A stretch of DNA of 64,000 nt from Bacillus sp. es.036 (GTDB taxonomy: Bacteria; Bacillota; Bacilli; Bacillales; Guptibacillaceae), in the NCBI RefSeq assembly GCF_002563635.1, contig NZ_PDIZ01000001.1, positions 3,038,001 to 3,102,000 of the forward strand, read 5' to 3'. Position 1 is the first letter of the stretch. Every line of letters begins with the position of its first letter. The translations under genes and the position numbers were made by a program. Below the pieces are notes generated by a model. That model made no database searches and was not told the DNA's origin. It worked only from the letters and a program-made list of their open reading frames with translations. Shown one piece after another: positions 25,130-35,109 of this stretch.

Positions 25130-25973
25130 GCTTTTTCGCAACCTCCACCGCTTTTCGCGTGCGTTCAAGCGCCGCTACGCTTTCCTCGTAGTTTCGGCTC
25201 GTCATACCAACATATAAAATATCAATCACGTTAAGCTGAGAAATACGTGAGCTCATCGCACCACTTCGAATGCTTTTCTCAAGCGAGCTTGTGAACAGCT
25301 TAATATCAGCAAGATCTGATACCGGGTTCGTACCGTATTTGGTTAATGTTATAACGGTGGCGCCGTTATCCTTTGCGATTTTAAGCGATTCAATGATATC
25401 GTTCGTTTGACCTGAGTAGGAGATACCGAAAACAACATCCTGCTCCTCGAGATTCGCGCTAATCGTACCTTGCGTATCATAATCAACGCCCGCTTCACAC
25501 CAGCGATTGATCCGAGAAAGCTTTTGTTTAAAATCCTGAGCAATTAAGCCGGATGCCCCAATGCCAAACAGGGCAATTTTGCGCGCCTGACTAAGGGCAG
25601 CGATCGCTTTCTCCACTTCCTCTTTTGAAAGAACCGAGATCGTATCATTGATTGATTGAATGTTGTTGTTGGAGACATTTTCAATAAACGAATCCACTGT
25701 ACCATCAATCGATATTTCTTGATAAGACTTACTCGTTTGCTTTGTCGCAAGGTCCCCTGCAATCCGAAGCTTCAGTTCTTGAAATCCTTTGTAATTTAGC
25801 GTACGAGCCAGACGGATAATCGTCGCTTCGCTTACCTCTGTTCGTTTGGAGAGCTTCTGGATTGAGAGATTGATCACTTCTTCCGGGTAATGAATAATGT
25901 ATTCCGCCACTTTTCGTTCTGAAGGTTTTAATGAAGTGATTGATTCCTGAAGACTGATCAGGCCACCGTTCAT
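25122..25973 (-). CDS. murR: RpiR/MurR-family transcriptional regulator
   Basis: A 283-residue protein with an N-terminal HTH_6 domain (KLSKRTEVSEATIIRLARTL) and a C-terminal SIS sugar-phosphate sensing domain (IALFGIGASGLIAQDF, later VFGISYSGQTNDIIES). In related operons MurR binds MurNAc-6-phosphate and represses salvage genes. It lies between the PTS-route genes and the ABC-route genes, so it may control both. SD AAAGGTGGG. Confidence 0.88.
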   Translation of the reverse strand: MNGGLISLQESITSLKPSERKVAEYIIHYPEEVINLSIQKLSKRTEVSEATIIRLARTLNYKGFQELKLRIAGDLATKQTSKSYQEISIDGTVDSFIENVSNNNIQSINDTISVLSKEEVEKAIAALSQARKIALFGIGASGLIAQDFKQKLSRINRWCEAGVDYDTQGTISANLEEQDVVFGISYSGQTNDIIESLKIAKDNGATVITLTKYGTNPVSDLADIKLFTSSLEKSIRSGAMSSRISQLNVIDILYVGMTSRNYEESVAALERTRKAVEVAKKHG

Positions 25974-26033
25974 AACTAGCCCACCTTTATCTTATAAATT
26001 TTCAATCATTTCATTTTAGCATATCCTCTCAGC

Positions 26034-26939
26034 CTAGCTTGGCACAACAGCAGATTCAATTGCTTTTCTTAAGTGACCGTCATACCTTTCTAACGTAGCA
26101 TGAACCGTTTCACCTGTTAATCCTGTTAGTAATGAAAGAATAGCCGCTTTCGTTGAGCCATATTGTTCTAACGATTTTTCAGCCTCTTCGATCGATACCC
26201 CTGCGATTTCAGCGACAATGTTCTTCCCGCGCTGCACGAGTTTCCGATTCGTTGGCACAACATCAACCATTAAATTGCTGTAAACCTTCCCAATTTTAAT
26301 CATGGAAGCAGTTGTCAGCATGTTCAGGACAAGCTTCTGAGCCGTTCCCGCTTTCATACGCGTTGATCCTGTTACGACTTCTGGCCCGACATCCGCAACA
26401 ATACTGTAATGGGCCACTTCCTCCATTTTCGAACGACGACTACAAGTCACCGCACCAACCGTGGCACCTACTGTTTTTGCGTACGCCATGGCCGCCACTG
26501 TATAAGGTGTTCTTCCACTTGCGGCAATCCCGACAATGACATCGCTAGAAGTAAGGTTAAGCTTTTTCATATCCACTACGGCCTGTTCTTCATCGTCTTC
26601 TGCTCCTTCAAGAGCATATTGAAGCGCCTGATCTCCTCCTGCAATGACGCCGATCACCTGTTCAGACCTGGTGCCGAACGTAGGTGGACATTCTGAAGCA
26701 TCAAGAACACCAAGCCTTCCACTCGTTCCTGCCCCAACGTAAATTAAGCGACCGTCCTTCTGGAAAGCCTCGACAATCTGATCAACGAGTTGTTCAATGA
26801 TAGGCAACGATGCTTTAACGGCTTCTGGTATCACATGATCTTCTTGATTTATCACGTGAAGAATTTCATACGTTGTCATTTGATCAATCGTGAGTGTGTT
26901 TTGATTTCTTCGCTCAGTCTGGATGTTCGTTAAATTCAT
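26034..26939 (-). CDS. murQ: N-acetylmuramic acid 6-phosphate etherase, PTS-route copy
   Basis: About 301 residues. SIS-domain signatures GAGTSGRLGVLDASECPPTF, GIAASGRTPYTVAAMAYAK and VVTGSTRMKAGTAQK are all present; the active-site Glu lies in the DASECPP block. It converts MurNAc-6-phosphate to GlcNAc-6-phosphate and D-lactate in the cytoplasm. ATG 26939 is chosen: AAAGGAAT lies eight bases before it and it begins four bases after the mupG stop. Adjacent to mupG and murP, as in B. subtilis. Confidence 0.95.
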   Translation of the reverse strand: MNLTNIQTERRNQNTLTIDQMTTYEILHVINQEDHVIPEAVKASLPIIEQLVDQIVEAFQKDGRLIYVGAGTSGRLGVLDASECPPTFGTRSEQVIGVIAGGDQALQYALEGAEDDEEQAVVDMKKLNLTSSDVIVGIAASGRTPYTVAAMAYAKTVGATVGAVTCSRRSKMEEVAHYSIVADVGPEVVTGSTRMKAGTAQKLVLNMLTTASMIKIGKVYSNLMVDVVPTNRKLVQRGKNIVAEIAGVSIEEAEKSLEQYGSTKAAILSLLTGLTGETVHATLERYDGHLRKAIESAVVPS

Positions 26940-26943
26940 TTCA

Positions 26944-28008
26944 TTAATTCCTTTCATCTGTAGCATCATTTTTCAAACGTAAGTCAAAGGGCTGCGACGC
27001 CCCGATCCATTGTAAAAGCGGCAAATCGTTTGGTGCTACATTTCCAATTACGTTCACCCGATCATCTGAAGGAAGATCGCGTTTTGTTAGCTGGATTTCA
27101 CCGGCATAGCGGCCATAGTTCTCGTTATCAATCGTCACCGCCCCACATTTTCGTTCCATTGAAATCATGGGCTCAGGACGATCATGAAAACGTCTGGAAG
27201 CCGCGGAACGAATCACATCTCGGGCTGGATCAGGTCGATTTTCATGCCGACCTGCGACCTGGAATCTTTCAAACTGTTCATTTGAATTCTCCACATCAAG
27301 TGGAATCACGCCCTCTGAAAGAAGTGATAGTTTACGAAGCTGATCGTCGCTAATCGAAATATCCCCAACCAGCACGTGGTCCACATTGTAGTGATAAAGA
27401 AGATCAGCGCAGGCGATGTGCGGAGGAACGTTGCGATGTTTCTCAAGCGTTGGTAAGCCCGCATAAACAGGCCCTCTCAGCTGTTCATCTCCAGGAATAA
27501 ATGCCATCGTTTGAATGCCGTATTCTTTAAATAATCGATTTCTCTCAGAAAAGAAATCCTCATCAAGTCCCGTATCAGGACGAGGGTAATAGTTATGCCA
27601 CGCTTCGAGATTCCCAGTGTTTGCACCTAATTCAATCCATCGCTCGATGTCTTCTCTTGTCACGGTGCTCGCATTAAGACCAACTTTCATCTTTTGAGAC
27701 AGCGATACAATTAAATCATCGGTATACCCGTAATCAGGACGGATCCCGCTCAATCCCCACTGAAGTAAATCTTCATAGTTTTCAATTCCTAAAAAGGTGA
27801 TGGAGTGAGGCGAGACGTCCGCCACTAACTCCATCTTAAATTCTTTCGCCAAACGACCAAGCTCTTTTAAACGAGTTTGATAGATCGTGTGATCATCTTC
27901 TGGTATATGTAAGGAAGTGAAAAGCACCTTCACTCCGAAAGACTGCGCTTTTTCTAACTTCCCTTCCATATCACCATCACTTCCTAGATAGATAGACATT
28001 CCGAGCAC
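26944..28008 (-). CDS. mupG: 6-phospho-N-acetylmuramidase (DUF871)
   Basis: About 354 residues, a DUF871 TIM-barrel protein. The start LGMSIYLGSDGD and the block GSTV/NASTVTREDIERWIELGANTGNLEAWHNYYPRPDTGL are characteristic (DNA read in pieces). In relatives MupG hydrolyses MurNAc-6P-GlcNAc delivered by MurP. GTG 28008 is taken as the start because AGAGGAGG lies six to seven bases upstream and the product then begins as the family does. Placed between murP and murQ. Confidence 0.92.
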   Translation of the reverse strand: MLGMSIYLGSDGDMEGKLEKAQSFGVKVLFTSLHIPEDDHTIYQTRLKELGRLAKEFKMELVADVSPHSITFLGIENYEDLLQWGLSGIRPDYGYTDDLIVSLSQKMKVGLNASTVTREDIERWIELGANTGNLEAWHNYYPRPDTGLDEDFFSERNRLFKEYGIQTMAFIPGDEQLRGPVYAGLPTLEKHRNVPPHIACADLLYHYNVDHVLVGDISISDDQLRKLSLLSEGVIPLDVENSNEQFERFQVAGRHENRPDPARDVIRSAASRRFHDRPEPMISMERKCGAVTIDNENYGRYAGEIQLTKRDLPSDDRVNVIGNVAPNDLPLLQWIGASQPFDLRLKNDATDERN

Positions 28009-28021
28009 CTTGGTACCTCCT

Positions 28022-29422
28022 CTATGCAGCTGTCGTCTTTGAGACTCCTTTATCAATCGCCACGGTCATCTCTTCTTTAAATCCGAACAGATACGTGAAG
28101 ACAAAGCCAAAGAAGTACGCAACGACAAGGGAAATAATGTAATAAAGGATTTGATTTGAATTCACAAGGAAAATGAGCGGCAATCCTGATACGCCAATCG
28201 CGATGGTTGCAACTTTAAAGAATGCGGCAAAAGCGCCTCCAATCGCTGCACCGAGACACGCTGTGACAAATGGTCTGCCAAGCGGCAATGTTACCCCAAA
28301 GATTAGCGGCTCTCCGATACCTAAAATCCCAACTGGTAATCCTGCTTTAATGACTTTTCGAAGCTTCTTATTTTTTGTTTTAAAATAAATGGCGAAAGCT
28401 GCTCCAACTTGACCAGCCCCACCCATTGCAAGAATCGGAAGCAACGGATCATCACCAATCGTGTTAATTAATTCCATATGAACGGGCGTTAGTCCTTGAT
28501 GGAGCCCCGTTACGACAAGTGGCAAGAACGTTCCTGCAAGAATTAATCCGGAGAAAATACCTCCAGCGTCAATTAACCCTAATAGTCCTTGTGTAATCAA
28601 ATCTGAAACGAATCCGCCGATTGGCTGAAGCACGATTAACGTCGCAAATCCTGTAATTAACACCGAAATCGTTGGCGTTACGATAATATCAAGAGAAGAA
28701 GGAACGAAGCGACGCACGCGACGCTCTGTCCAGGCCATGAAAAAGGCAGCGAGCATCACACCGACTAAACCACCGCGACCAGGAACGAGCTGTTCACCAA
28801 AGAGCGTAATATCCGCAAGGGCCGGGTTAATGATCAGGATACCTGCAATTCCACCTAGTGCAGGGGTTCCACCAAATTCCTTAGCAGCGTTAATCCCAAC
28901 GAAAATACCAAGATACCCAAACAGTCCCCAACCAATGAAATTAAGAATCGATACGATTGACGTTTCAGGATCGACACCTGATCGAATGACGATGTTCGTA
29001 ATTCCGGCAATTAACCCTGAGGCTACGATCGCTGGAATAAGCGGAATAAAGATGCTGGCTATTTTTCTTAAAAACAATTTAAAAGGCGTAGCGTTTTTTT
29101 GCTTCAAATCTGATTTCGTTTGAGCTGCAAGTCCTTCAAAAATGTCACCCTCATCATCCAAATCCTCTGCTTCAACGCCACTCATCTTAGAAACTTCTTC
29201 TGCTACCTTCGTCACAATGCCTGGTCCTAAAATAACCTGAACCGTTTCAGCTTCCACAACCCCAAGTACCCCGTCAATTTCTTTTAACTGTTCAAGATCT
29301 ACTTTTGACGAATCAATTGGCGTTACGCGAAGTCTCGTCATACAACTTGTTAATGATTGAATATTCGATGGTCCACCGAGAAGAGGTAAAATGTCACTAG
29401 CTAAGCGTTCTTCTTTTCTCAC
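28022..29422 (-). CDS. murP: PTS transporter EIIBC, MurNAc-containing sugars
   Basis: A 466-residue protein: the EIIB domain has the phospho-cysteine in LTSCMTRLRV (C27), then a linker, then an EIIC domain with about ten hydrophobic helices. No EIIA domain, so a separate EIIA-Glc-type protein must phosphorylate it, as for MurP. It imports and phosphorylates MurNAc or MurNAc-GlcNAc. The start is GTG after GGGGAAA. The flanking mupG, murQ and murR support the substrate call. Confidence 0.92.
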   Translation of the reverse strand: MRKEERLASDILPLLGGPSNIQSLTSCMTRLRVTPIDSSKVDLEQLKEIDGVLGVVEAETVQVILGPGIVTKVAEEVSKMSGVEAEDLDDEGDIFEGLAAQTKSDLKQKNATPFKLFLRKIASIFIPLIPAIVASGLIAGITNIVIRSGVDPETSIVSILNFIGWGLFGYLGIFVGINAAKEFGGTPALGGIAGILIINPALADITLFGEQLVPGRGGLVGVMLAAFFMAWTERRVRRFVPSSLDIIVTPTISVLITGFATLIVLQPIGGFVSDLITQGLLGLIDAGGIFSGLILAGTFLPLVVTGLHQGLTPVHMELINTIGDDPLLPILAMGGAGQVGAAFAIYFKTKNKKLRKVIKAGLPVGILGIGEPLIFGVTLPLGRPFVTACLGAAIGGAFAAFFKVATIAIGVSGLPLIFLVNSNQILYYIISLVVAYFFGFVFTYLFGFKEEMTVAIDKGVSKTTAA

Positions 29423-29656
29423 AAGCTTTCCCCATTTCTTCTGATGATTTCATGAAACGATTCAATATCCTTCTAAGATTTTCTGCTATGTAATCGGCTC
29501 ACTGCTTCCTAATGCGTAAGTGCTCCTCCCCTCTCAAGGTTTATATTGAATTTTCTAATAATTTTAGTTTAACAAGTTTTATTTAATAATGTAAGTGCTT
29601 TTGTGAAGTTTTATTACATAAAAGCACTCGCCATTTTCACGAGTGCTTTTAACCCC
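29423..29656. promoter_or_regulatory. Intergenic region with murP promoter and namZ terminator
   Basis: Contains a bidirectional terminator at 29619-29650 (AAAAGCACTCG with its complement) just after namZ, then an AT-rich stretch that should hold the murP promoter. GAAAATTCA-like motifs resemble sequences upstream of murR, but I cannot define a MurR operator with confidence. Confidence 0.5.
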
Positions 29657-30928
29657 TTAGTAAAGCAAGTAATCTTCTCTTACTTCTTTAAACTCTTCAA
29701 GATCCGCTTCCCACTTTTGCTGCATCTCTTCAACGCTTTCTCCTTCTTCAATCGCTTCTCGAATCCATCCGTTTCCTACTAGAAGGTCAAAGAACGAAAC
29801 CCCAGCGCTGTTTTCTGCGCGGAATTCGAAATCTTCTGGGTAAAGATCATGAATCGTTTTCACAAGACTAAGCCCTGTTGTAACTGGTTCAAATGCTTCC
29901 TTATCCGTTACGTGAATTTGCACGCCGTGCGTTAACTTCCCAGCGTGCTTCGAGAAAGATGGTGTGAAAGAAGCGGCTCGAAAATCAACGCCTGGAAGTT
30001 CAAGACCATTTAATTCATTAGCAAGTTCCGTTGCGTTAATAAAAGGCGCGCCGATTAATTCAAATGGTTTTGTCGTTCCGCGACCTTCCGATACGTTCGT
30101 TCCTTCAATTAAAGCGGCACCTGGATAGACGAGTGCTGTATCAAGCGTTGGCATATTTGGTGATGGAAGGACCCATTCGAGAGGCGTGTCATCATAGTAC
30201 ATTTCCCGCTTCCACTTATCCATTTCAACAACAGTCAAATTAGCGCCAATTTCAAATTCTTCATTAAAAAGTTGAGCAAGCTCTCCTACCGTCATGCCGT
30301 GGCGAAGTGGAATTTCATATTTTCCAACGAAAGAAGAATATTCATCATTGAGTACCGGCCCTTCGACTGCTTCCCCACCAAGAGGATTCGGTCGATCTAG
30401 TACGATAAATTCAATGTCATTCTCAGCAGCGGCTTCCATTGCGTAAGCCATCGTGTAAATATACGTGTAGAATCGCGTTCCAACGTCTTGAATATCAAAG
30501 AGGAGCACGTCTATTCCTTCTAGCATTTCAGGAGTGGGCTTTTTCGTAGCGCCATACAGACTATAAACGGGTAGACCTGTTTCTTCATCGATATAATACT
30601 CCACGTATTCTCCGGCCTGCGCGCTGCCTCGCACGCCATGTTCAGGACCGTACAGAGCCTTTAAATCAACATCCGAATCATTATGAAGTAAATCTACGAT
30701 ACTATTAAGCTCTTGATCAACACCCGTTGGATTTGTAATGAGTCCAACGCTTTTCCCCTCGATTAACTCTTTCTGATCTTCAAGGAGAACTTCCACACCA
30801 AGCTTGAATTTCTTCTTATTTTTATCATGACCATACGCATTTCCTTTTCCATTGTTATCAGCGAGCGCGACTGACAAAGATGATAGAACGAGCATCATCG
30901 TAACAAGCATAATCATCCACTTTTTCAT
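29657..30928 (-). CDS. namZ: Secreted exo-beta-N-acetylmuramidase (DUF1343)
   Basis: A 423-residue homologue of B. subtilis YbbC/NamZ. It has a Sec signal peptide ending near ALADNN and DUF1343 blocks LYGPEHGVRGSAQAGE, VYSLYGATKKPTPEML and LLFDIQDVGTRFYTYIYT. NamZ removes terminal MurNAc from peptidoglycan fragments outside the cell. It lies just downstream of nagZ and amiE on the same strand, consistent with stepwise degradation of muropeptides. SD GGGGAGG. Confidence 0.93.
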   Translation of the reverse strand: MKKWMIMLVTMMLVLSSLSVALADNNGKGNAYGHDKNKKKFKLGVEVLLEDQKELIEGKSVGLITNPTGVDQELNSIVDLLHNDSDVDLKALYGPEHGVRGSAQAGEYVEYYIDEETGLPVYSLYGATKKPTPEMLEGIDVLLFDIQDVGTRFYTYIYTMAYAMEAAAENDIEFIVLDRPNPLGGEAVEGPVLNDEYSSFVGKYEIPLRHGMTVGELAQLFNEEFEIGANLTVVEMDKWKREMYYDDTPLEWVLPSPNMPTLDTALVYPGAALIEGTNVSEGRGTTKPFELIGAPFINATELANELNGLELPGVDFRAASFTPSFSKHAGKLTHGVQIHVTDKEAFEPVTTGLSLVKTIHDLYPEDFEFRAENSAGVSFFDLLVGNGWIREAIEEGESVEEMQQKWEADLEEFKEVREDYLLY

Positions 30929-30991
30929 ATTCCGAACGCCTCCCCATTTTTTAAATCGGGGAGAAGGAGCGCTTCTCCCCGATCACAATTG

Positions 30992-33082
30992 TTAGTACGT
31001 TAACCCATGTCCAAAGTTATAAAGGATGCCACCTGTTTCCCCTGGAATCGTAATCGGTAGCTTTCCTGTTGGTGCATTTTCACCAAAAATAGTGGCAGCT
31101 GTTGCTTTAAAACTTGCCGTTCTAAAACCATACTGTGTCAGGTAGCTATCAACGTCCGGATACGCCATAATGTCATATGGATTCCGAATCCCAACGGCTA
31201 TAACAGGTGCATCTGTTGCATTCATAATGGCTTTAACCATCAGCATTTGTGGATGCTCAGGTGAACGCGTTCCAACACTGTACGTGTACGTTCCTACAAT
31301 AATTTGATCAGCGGATACAATCGTTTCACGCTGTTCGTCCGTTAACGTGTAGCTGGAATTTGCTTCAATCACGGTCGTATTCGCATGCTGCGCTTTTACG
31401 GCGTCACCTAGCGTAGACACGAAACTTCTCCCAACCACGACAACGTGATCATCACTATTTGCATCAAGTGGTAAAACATCCTCATTTTTCACAAGTGTGA
31501 TCGACTTGTCGGCAGCTTCTTTCTCAACCGCCTTATGCTCAGCTGATCCAACTGTCTGAAGTGCTTCTTGAATTTGGTCTTCTACATCAATAGGTTGCTC
31601 AGACTTGATGATTCCTCTGTTCACTTTTAACGTTAAAATGCGTTCAACGGAAGCTTCAATGCGTTCCTCAGAAATGTCACCAGATTCCACAGCTCCATAT
31701 AGTCCTTCCGCAACTTCTGGAAGACCAACAGGCATCAAAACGATATCCGTTCCTGCTTTCACTGCGCGAATCGCTGCATCGACCGATCCGAAATGATCTT
31801 GAATCGCGCCCATGTTCATCGCATCTGTTGTAATGACGCCCTCATACCCCATCTCATCGCGCATTAATTCGGTTAACACTTTGTGAGAGAGCGTGGCAGG
31901 TAGTGAAATTTCCGTTCCGTCTTTTTTCGAAATCACTTTTGTATCATCAATTTTCGGGAACGTCACGTGAGCGGTCATGATCGCGTCGATCCCCGCTTCC
32001 ATCGCCTTTTGGAACGGATAAAGCTCTACTTCCATGAGGCGGTCTTTGTCATAAGGAACTTCAGGAAGTCCCAGATGAGAATCAACGGCCGTATCTCCGT
32101 GACCAGGGAAATGCTTCGCTGTTGCTGCAACGCCAGTTTCTTGAAGTCCTTTCGTATAAGCAATCCCAAGATCAGCGACAAGCTCAGGATCTTCTCCAAA
32201 TGAACGAACGCCAATAACAGGATTATCCGGATTGTTATTCACATCCATATCGGGAGCAAAGTTCATGTTGATCCCAAGAGAAGCAAGCTCCTCTCCGATC
32301 GCATGCCCGACGTTCTCCGAAAGCTCCGGTGAACGTGTTGCGCCAAGCGCCATGTTTCCAGGCATGTCCGTTCCAGACTGAAGGCGCGTAACAATTCCGC
32401 CTTCTTGGTCAATTGTCATTAGCATGCCGTATTTTTCAGAAGCCTCTTGATATTGAGCGACTAACTTCGTTGTTTGTTCGGTTGTTACGACATTTTCTCG
32501 AAATAAAATCACACCGCCAAGATGATACTGTTTGATCTGTGCTTCGATTTCTGGAAGCATCTCAGTCACATTTTGACCATCCCAGTTTCGATAATCTGGC
32601 ATCAGCATTTGACCAACTTTTTCTTCCATCGTCATGCCAGCAATCGCATTTTCAATCAGGTTGTACTGCTTTCCTTTTTGCTTAACGATCGCTGGAGCTG
32701 ACGCTTTTTTATCTGATTTACTCACTTTGTAATCAATCGCAATGCGATCGCTGCTTTGTCCATCAGAAACGCTTATGAATGTGCGGCCACGCTTTCCTGT
32801 TAAAGTAACCTGCCCATCCTTATCTACTTTCGCCACATTTTTATTCGATGACTTCCACGTAAGATTCTGCTCTGTTTTCATAAAATGACCGTCTTCATAA
32901 ATGTGTAGCGGATGAAGCGTCATTGTCTTTCCATCAAACGCCGCGCTCACTTCAGGAACGTTTTCCATTAAAATTAAGTGTGGCGCACCACTTTCTGCAC
33001 CAGCCTTTGGCAGCCATACTTGTGAAAACATCATCACGAACGCCAATATCCCTACAACGATCCGTTTACTTCGTGCTTTCAT
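30992..33082 (-). CDS. nagZ: Secreted beta-N-acetylglucosaminidase, GH3
   Basis: A 696-residue GH3 enzyme with the NagZ signature KHFPGHGDTAVDSHLGLP and the nucleophile Asp in VITTDAMNMGAI. The N-terminus has a signal peptide without lipobox (cleavage near AGAESG), then a Big_2-like Ig domain (residues about 40-125, SSNKNVAKVDKDGQVTLTGK), then the catalytic barrel and a C-terminal alpha/beta domain. It is longer than the usual about 640 residues because of the N-terminal domain. Removes GlcNAc from muropeptides outside the cell. SD CAGGAGGG. Confidence 0.93.
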   Translation of the reverse strand: MKARSKRIVVGILAFVMMFSQVWLPKAGAESGAPHLILMENVPEVSAAFDGKTMTLHPLHIYEDGHFMKTEQNLTWKSSNKNVAKVDKDGQVTLTGKRGRTFISVSDGQSSDRIAIDYKVSKSDKKASAPAIVKQKGKQYNLIENAIAGMTMEEKVGQMLMPDYRNWDGQNVTEMLPEIEAQIKQYHLGGVILFRENVVTTEQTTKLVAQYQEASEKYGMLMTIDQEGGIVTRLQSGTDMPGNMALGATRSPELSENVGHAIGEELASLGINMNFAPDMDVNNNPDNPVIGVRSFGEDPELVADLGIAYTKGLQETGVAATAKHFPGHGDTAVDSHLGLPEVPYDKDRLMEVELYPFQKAMEAGIDAIMTAHVTFPKIDDTKVISKKDGTEISLPATLSHKVLTELMRDEMGYEGVITTDAMNMGAIQDHFGSVDAAIRAVKAGTDIVLMPVGLPEVAEGLYGAVESGDISEERIEASVERILTLKVNRGIIKSEQPIDVEDQIQEALQTVGSAEHKAVEKEAADKSITLVKNEDVLPLDANSDDHVVVVGRSFVSTLGDAVKAQHANTTVIEANSSYTLTDEQRETIVSADQIIVGTYTYSVGTRSPEHPQMLMVKAIMNATDAPVIAVGIRNPYDIMAYPDVDSYLTQYGFRTASFKATAATIFGENAPTGKLPITIPGETGGILYNFGHGLTY

Positions 33083-33106
33083 TTTATCCCTCCTGTTTGT
33101 TTAAAA

Positions 33107-34786
33107 TTAATAAGCTCGCTTCACCCATTCATTGCTTGTGAACGAGATTTTTTCTTGATCTAGTTTAACTGCATCAACGTACCATCCGCGCTTATTCGTT
33201 GATCCGTCTGTATGATAAGTAAACCGAATTTGTGTCGTATTAGCAGGAATCGTAACTTCTTCTCTTTCCCAACTTTCGCTTGCGCCAGTTAGCGAAGCTA
33301 CCTCTGTCCACTTCTCGCCATCCTCTGAAACCTCAACTGTTCCTATATCATAGCCTTCCTCCATTTGATACCACGTATCAAACGAAAGTGTCGTTGCTTC
33401 GTCCACATCAACTTCAGCCGTTAAATGTTTTGACTCGTTATTGCCATAGCCTGCAAACCACGGATCTGCCTTTTTATCCATCGCAACTGGAATCGCATCC
33501 GCTACTTGTCTCGCAAATGCTCGTCTCGTTGGTGACGTCGAAACCGTTTCACGCGTAGGATGCACGCGGTTCGTTAACAGAATCGCAATCGTTTGATTTG
33601 TTGGGCTCACAACGATCGATGTTCCAGTATACCCGGTATGTCCGAGCGTAGTGCTTTCAGATAAAGCATCCATGAACCAGCCCTGTTGAAGCTCCCAGCC
33701 AAGCCCATGATCGTCTCCAGGAAACTCTGGAATCCGATTTTCAGTTAAAAGTTTGACAGTTGCCGGCTCAAGAATCCGCGTTCCGCCGTAGCGTCCTTCC
33801 ATCAAGTACATATGCGCAAATTTCGCAAGGTCAGATGCTGTTGAAAATACACCGGCATGACCAGCAACTCCGTCAAGTGACCAGGCGCTTTCATCATGCA
33901 CCTCGCCCCAAACGAGTCCTCTGTTCGTCCACGGCTGGTATTCGGTTGCCGCGATTCGTACTTTTAATTCAGCAGGTGGATTATACATCGTATCGTCCAT
34001 GCCAAGTGGTTCTGTGATTTCCTGCTTTACATACTCATCGAGTCGCATGCCTGACAACCGTTCAATCAAAGCACCAAGCGTAATCATGTTAAGGTCGCTG
34101 TATGTATAGTTTGTGCCTGGCGCTGATTGAAGTGGATATTGAAACACATACTCTAAGCGATCCTCTCGATCTTCTCCGATTGTGTAGAGGGGAATCCACG
34201 GTTTAAATCCAGAGGTGTGGGTCATGAGCTGTTCGATCGTAACGTTTTCTTTTCCATTTGCCGCAAATTCAGGAATGTACTTCGCAACGTCATCATCTAA
34301 CTGAAAAGCCCCATCCTCATAAAGCGTCATCGCCGCCGTCGTCGTAAACAGCTTACTAATAGAAGCAAGATCAAAAATGGTATCCTCGCTCATCGGAATC
34401 GGGTTGTCCATTTCAGTAAAGTCACCATTTGTGTATTGAGCCGAATAACCGTATGCTTCCTCCTTCACGATATGTCCTCTTCTTGCAACAAAAGCTACAG
34501 CGCCAGGCATTACCTCGTCATCAATGGCATTTTGGAGTAAACCGTCAATCTCTTGAAGCGGTTCTTCACGCATTCCTGCTCCTTTGTATGAGCCAGGGTG
34601 AAGAACAGGAGAGGTTGGTCCCGGGTTGTCCCAAGAAAAAGTAGGGTGAGCTTTTCTCGATTGATGCATGTTAACCTTTCCCTCTTTTTCGATTGTCGGA
34701 CCTGGTGCAGCTAATCCTGATCCAGGGGCTAAAAGTGACGTTCCGAGTGCCGTAGTTAGAAGCAGCGACAGCGTTTTTCTTCTCAT
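33107..34786 (-). CDS. amiE: Secreted AmiE-type serine hydrolase with extra C-terminal domain
   Basis: A 559-residue protein. The signal peptide ends near GLAAPG. The class-C beta-lactamase-like domain has SISK (nucleophile) in IFDLASISKLFTTTAA, YSDL and GHTGYTGTS. In B. subtilis AmiE strips peptides from MurNAc so that NagZ can act. The last 110 residues (from about FAGYGNNESKHL) form an unrelated beta-rich domain with DTWYQMEEGYDIGTVEVSED, resembling domains in secreted immune-inhibitor-A-type proteases; it may bind a surface. SD GAGGAGGG. First gene of the nagZ-namZ unit. Confidence 0.88.
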   Translation of the reverse strand: MRRKTLSLLLTTALGTSLLAPGSGLAAPGPTIEKEGKVNMHQSRKAHPTFSWDNPGPTSPVLHPGSYKGAGMREEPLQEIDGLLQNAIDDEVMPGAVAFVARRGHIVKEEAYGYSAQYTNGDFTEMDNPIPMSEDTIFDLASISKLFTTTAAMTLYEDGAFQLDDDVAKYIPEFAANGKENVTIEQLMTHTSGFKPWIPLYTIGEDREDRLEYVFQYPLQSAPGTNYTYSDLNMITLGALIERLSGMRLDEYVKQEITEPLGMDDTMYNPPAELKVRIAATEYQPWTNRGLVWGEVHDESAWSLDGVAGHAGVFSTASDLAKFAHMYLMEGRYGGTRILEPATVKLLTENRIPEFPGDDHGLGWELQQGWFMDALSESTTLGHTGYTGTSIVVSPTNQTIAILLTNRVHPTRETVSTSPTRRAFARQVADAIPVAMDKKADPWFAGYGNNESKHLTAEVDVDEATTLSFDTWYQMEEGYDIGTVEVSEDGEKWTEVASLTGASESWEREEVTIPANTTQIRFTYHTDGSTNKRGWYVDAVKLDQEKISFTSNEWVKRAY

Positions 34787-35033
34787 AGTGCCCTCCTCTT
34801 TTTAATTGAATACAGCTAAATGAATGACTCCTCCCTTTCTAAATGAACTAACATTCAGAATATTCTATTCAAATCGTAACCTCTTCCTTTATAGTCGTCT
34901 ATACCACTTAAGTCATGGATTACCAAAAAACAGCGTCATTTATAGACCATTCCGCATAGGTCATTGGAATGAATTTGAAGTATTGTAACAACCAATTCAA
35001 GTTTATTTCGTAGCTTTATTTCAAAATTTGAGA

Positions 35034-35062
35034 GGATTCGGGTGGTGACAGGCACTTGCGGT
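35034..35062 (+). repeat. REP-like element R4
   Basis: CGGGTGGTGACAGGCACTTG preceded by a degenerate first box (TTCAAAATTT, 35020-35029) at long-spacer distance. It lies 3' of the leftward nucleoside hydrolase gene, about 50 bp from palindrome P3. Confidence 0.75.
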
Positions 35063-35109
35063 TTTTTCAGTCCTTCGAGGAGAGACTTTTATGTGATTTT
35101 GTCTTTTTT

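Noticed and set aside
25974-26033. Possible MurR operator upstream of murR
   Set aside because: TGAAAT-like motifs are present but I found no convincing match repeated upstream of murP.
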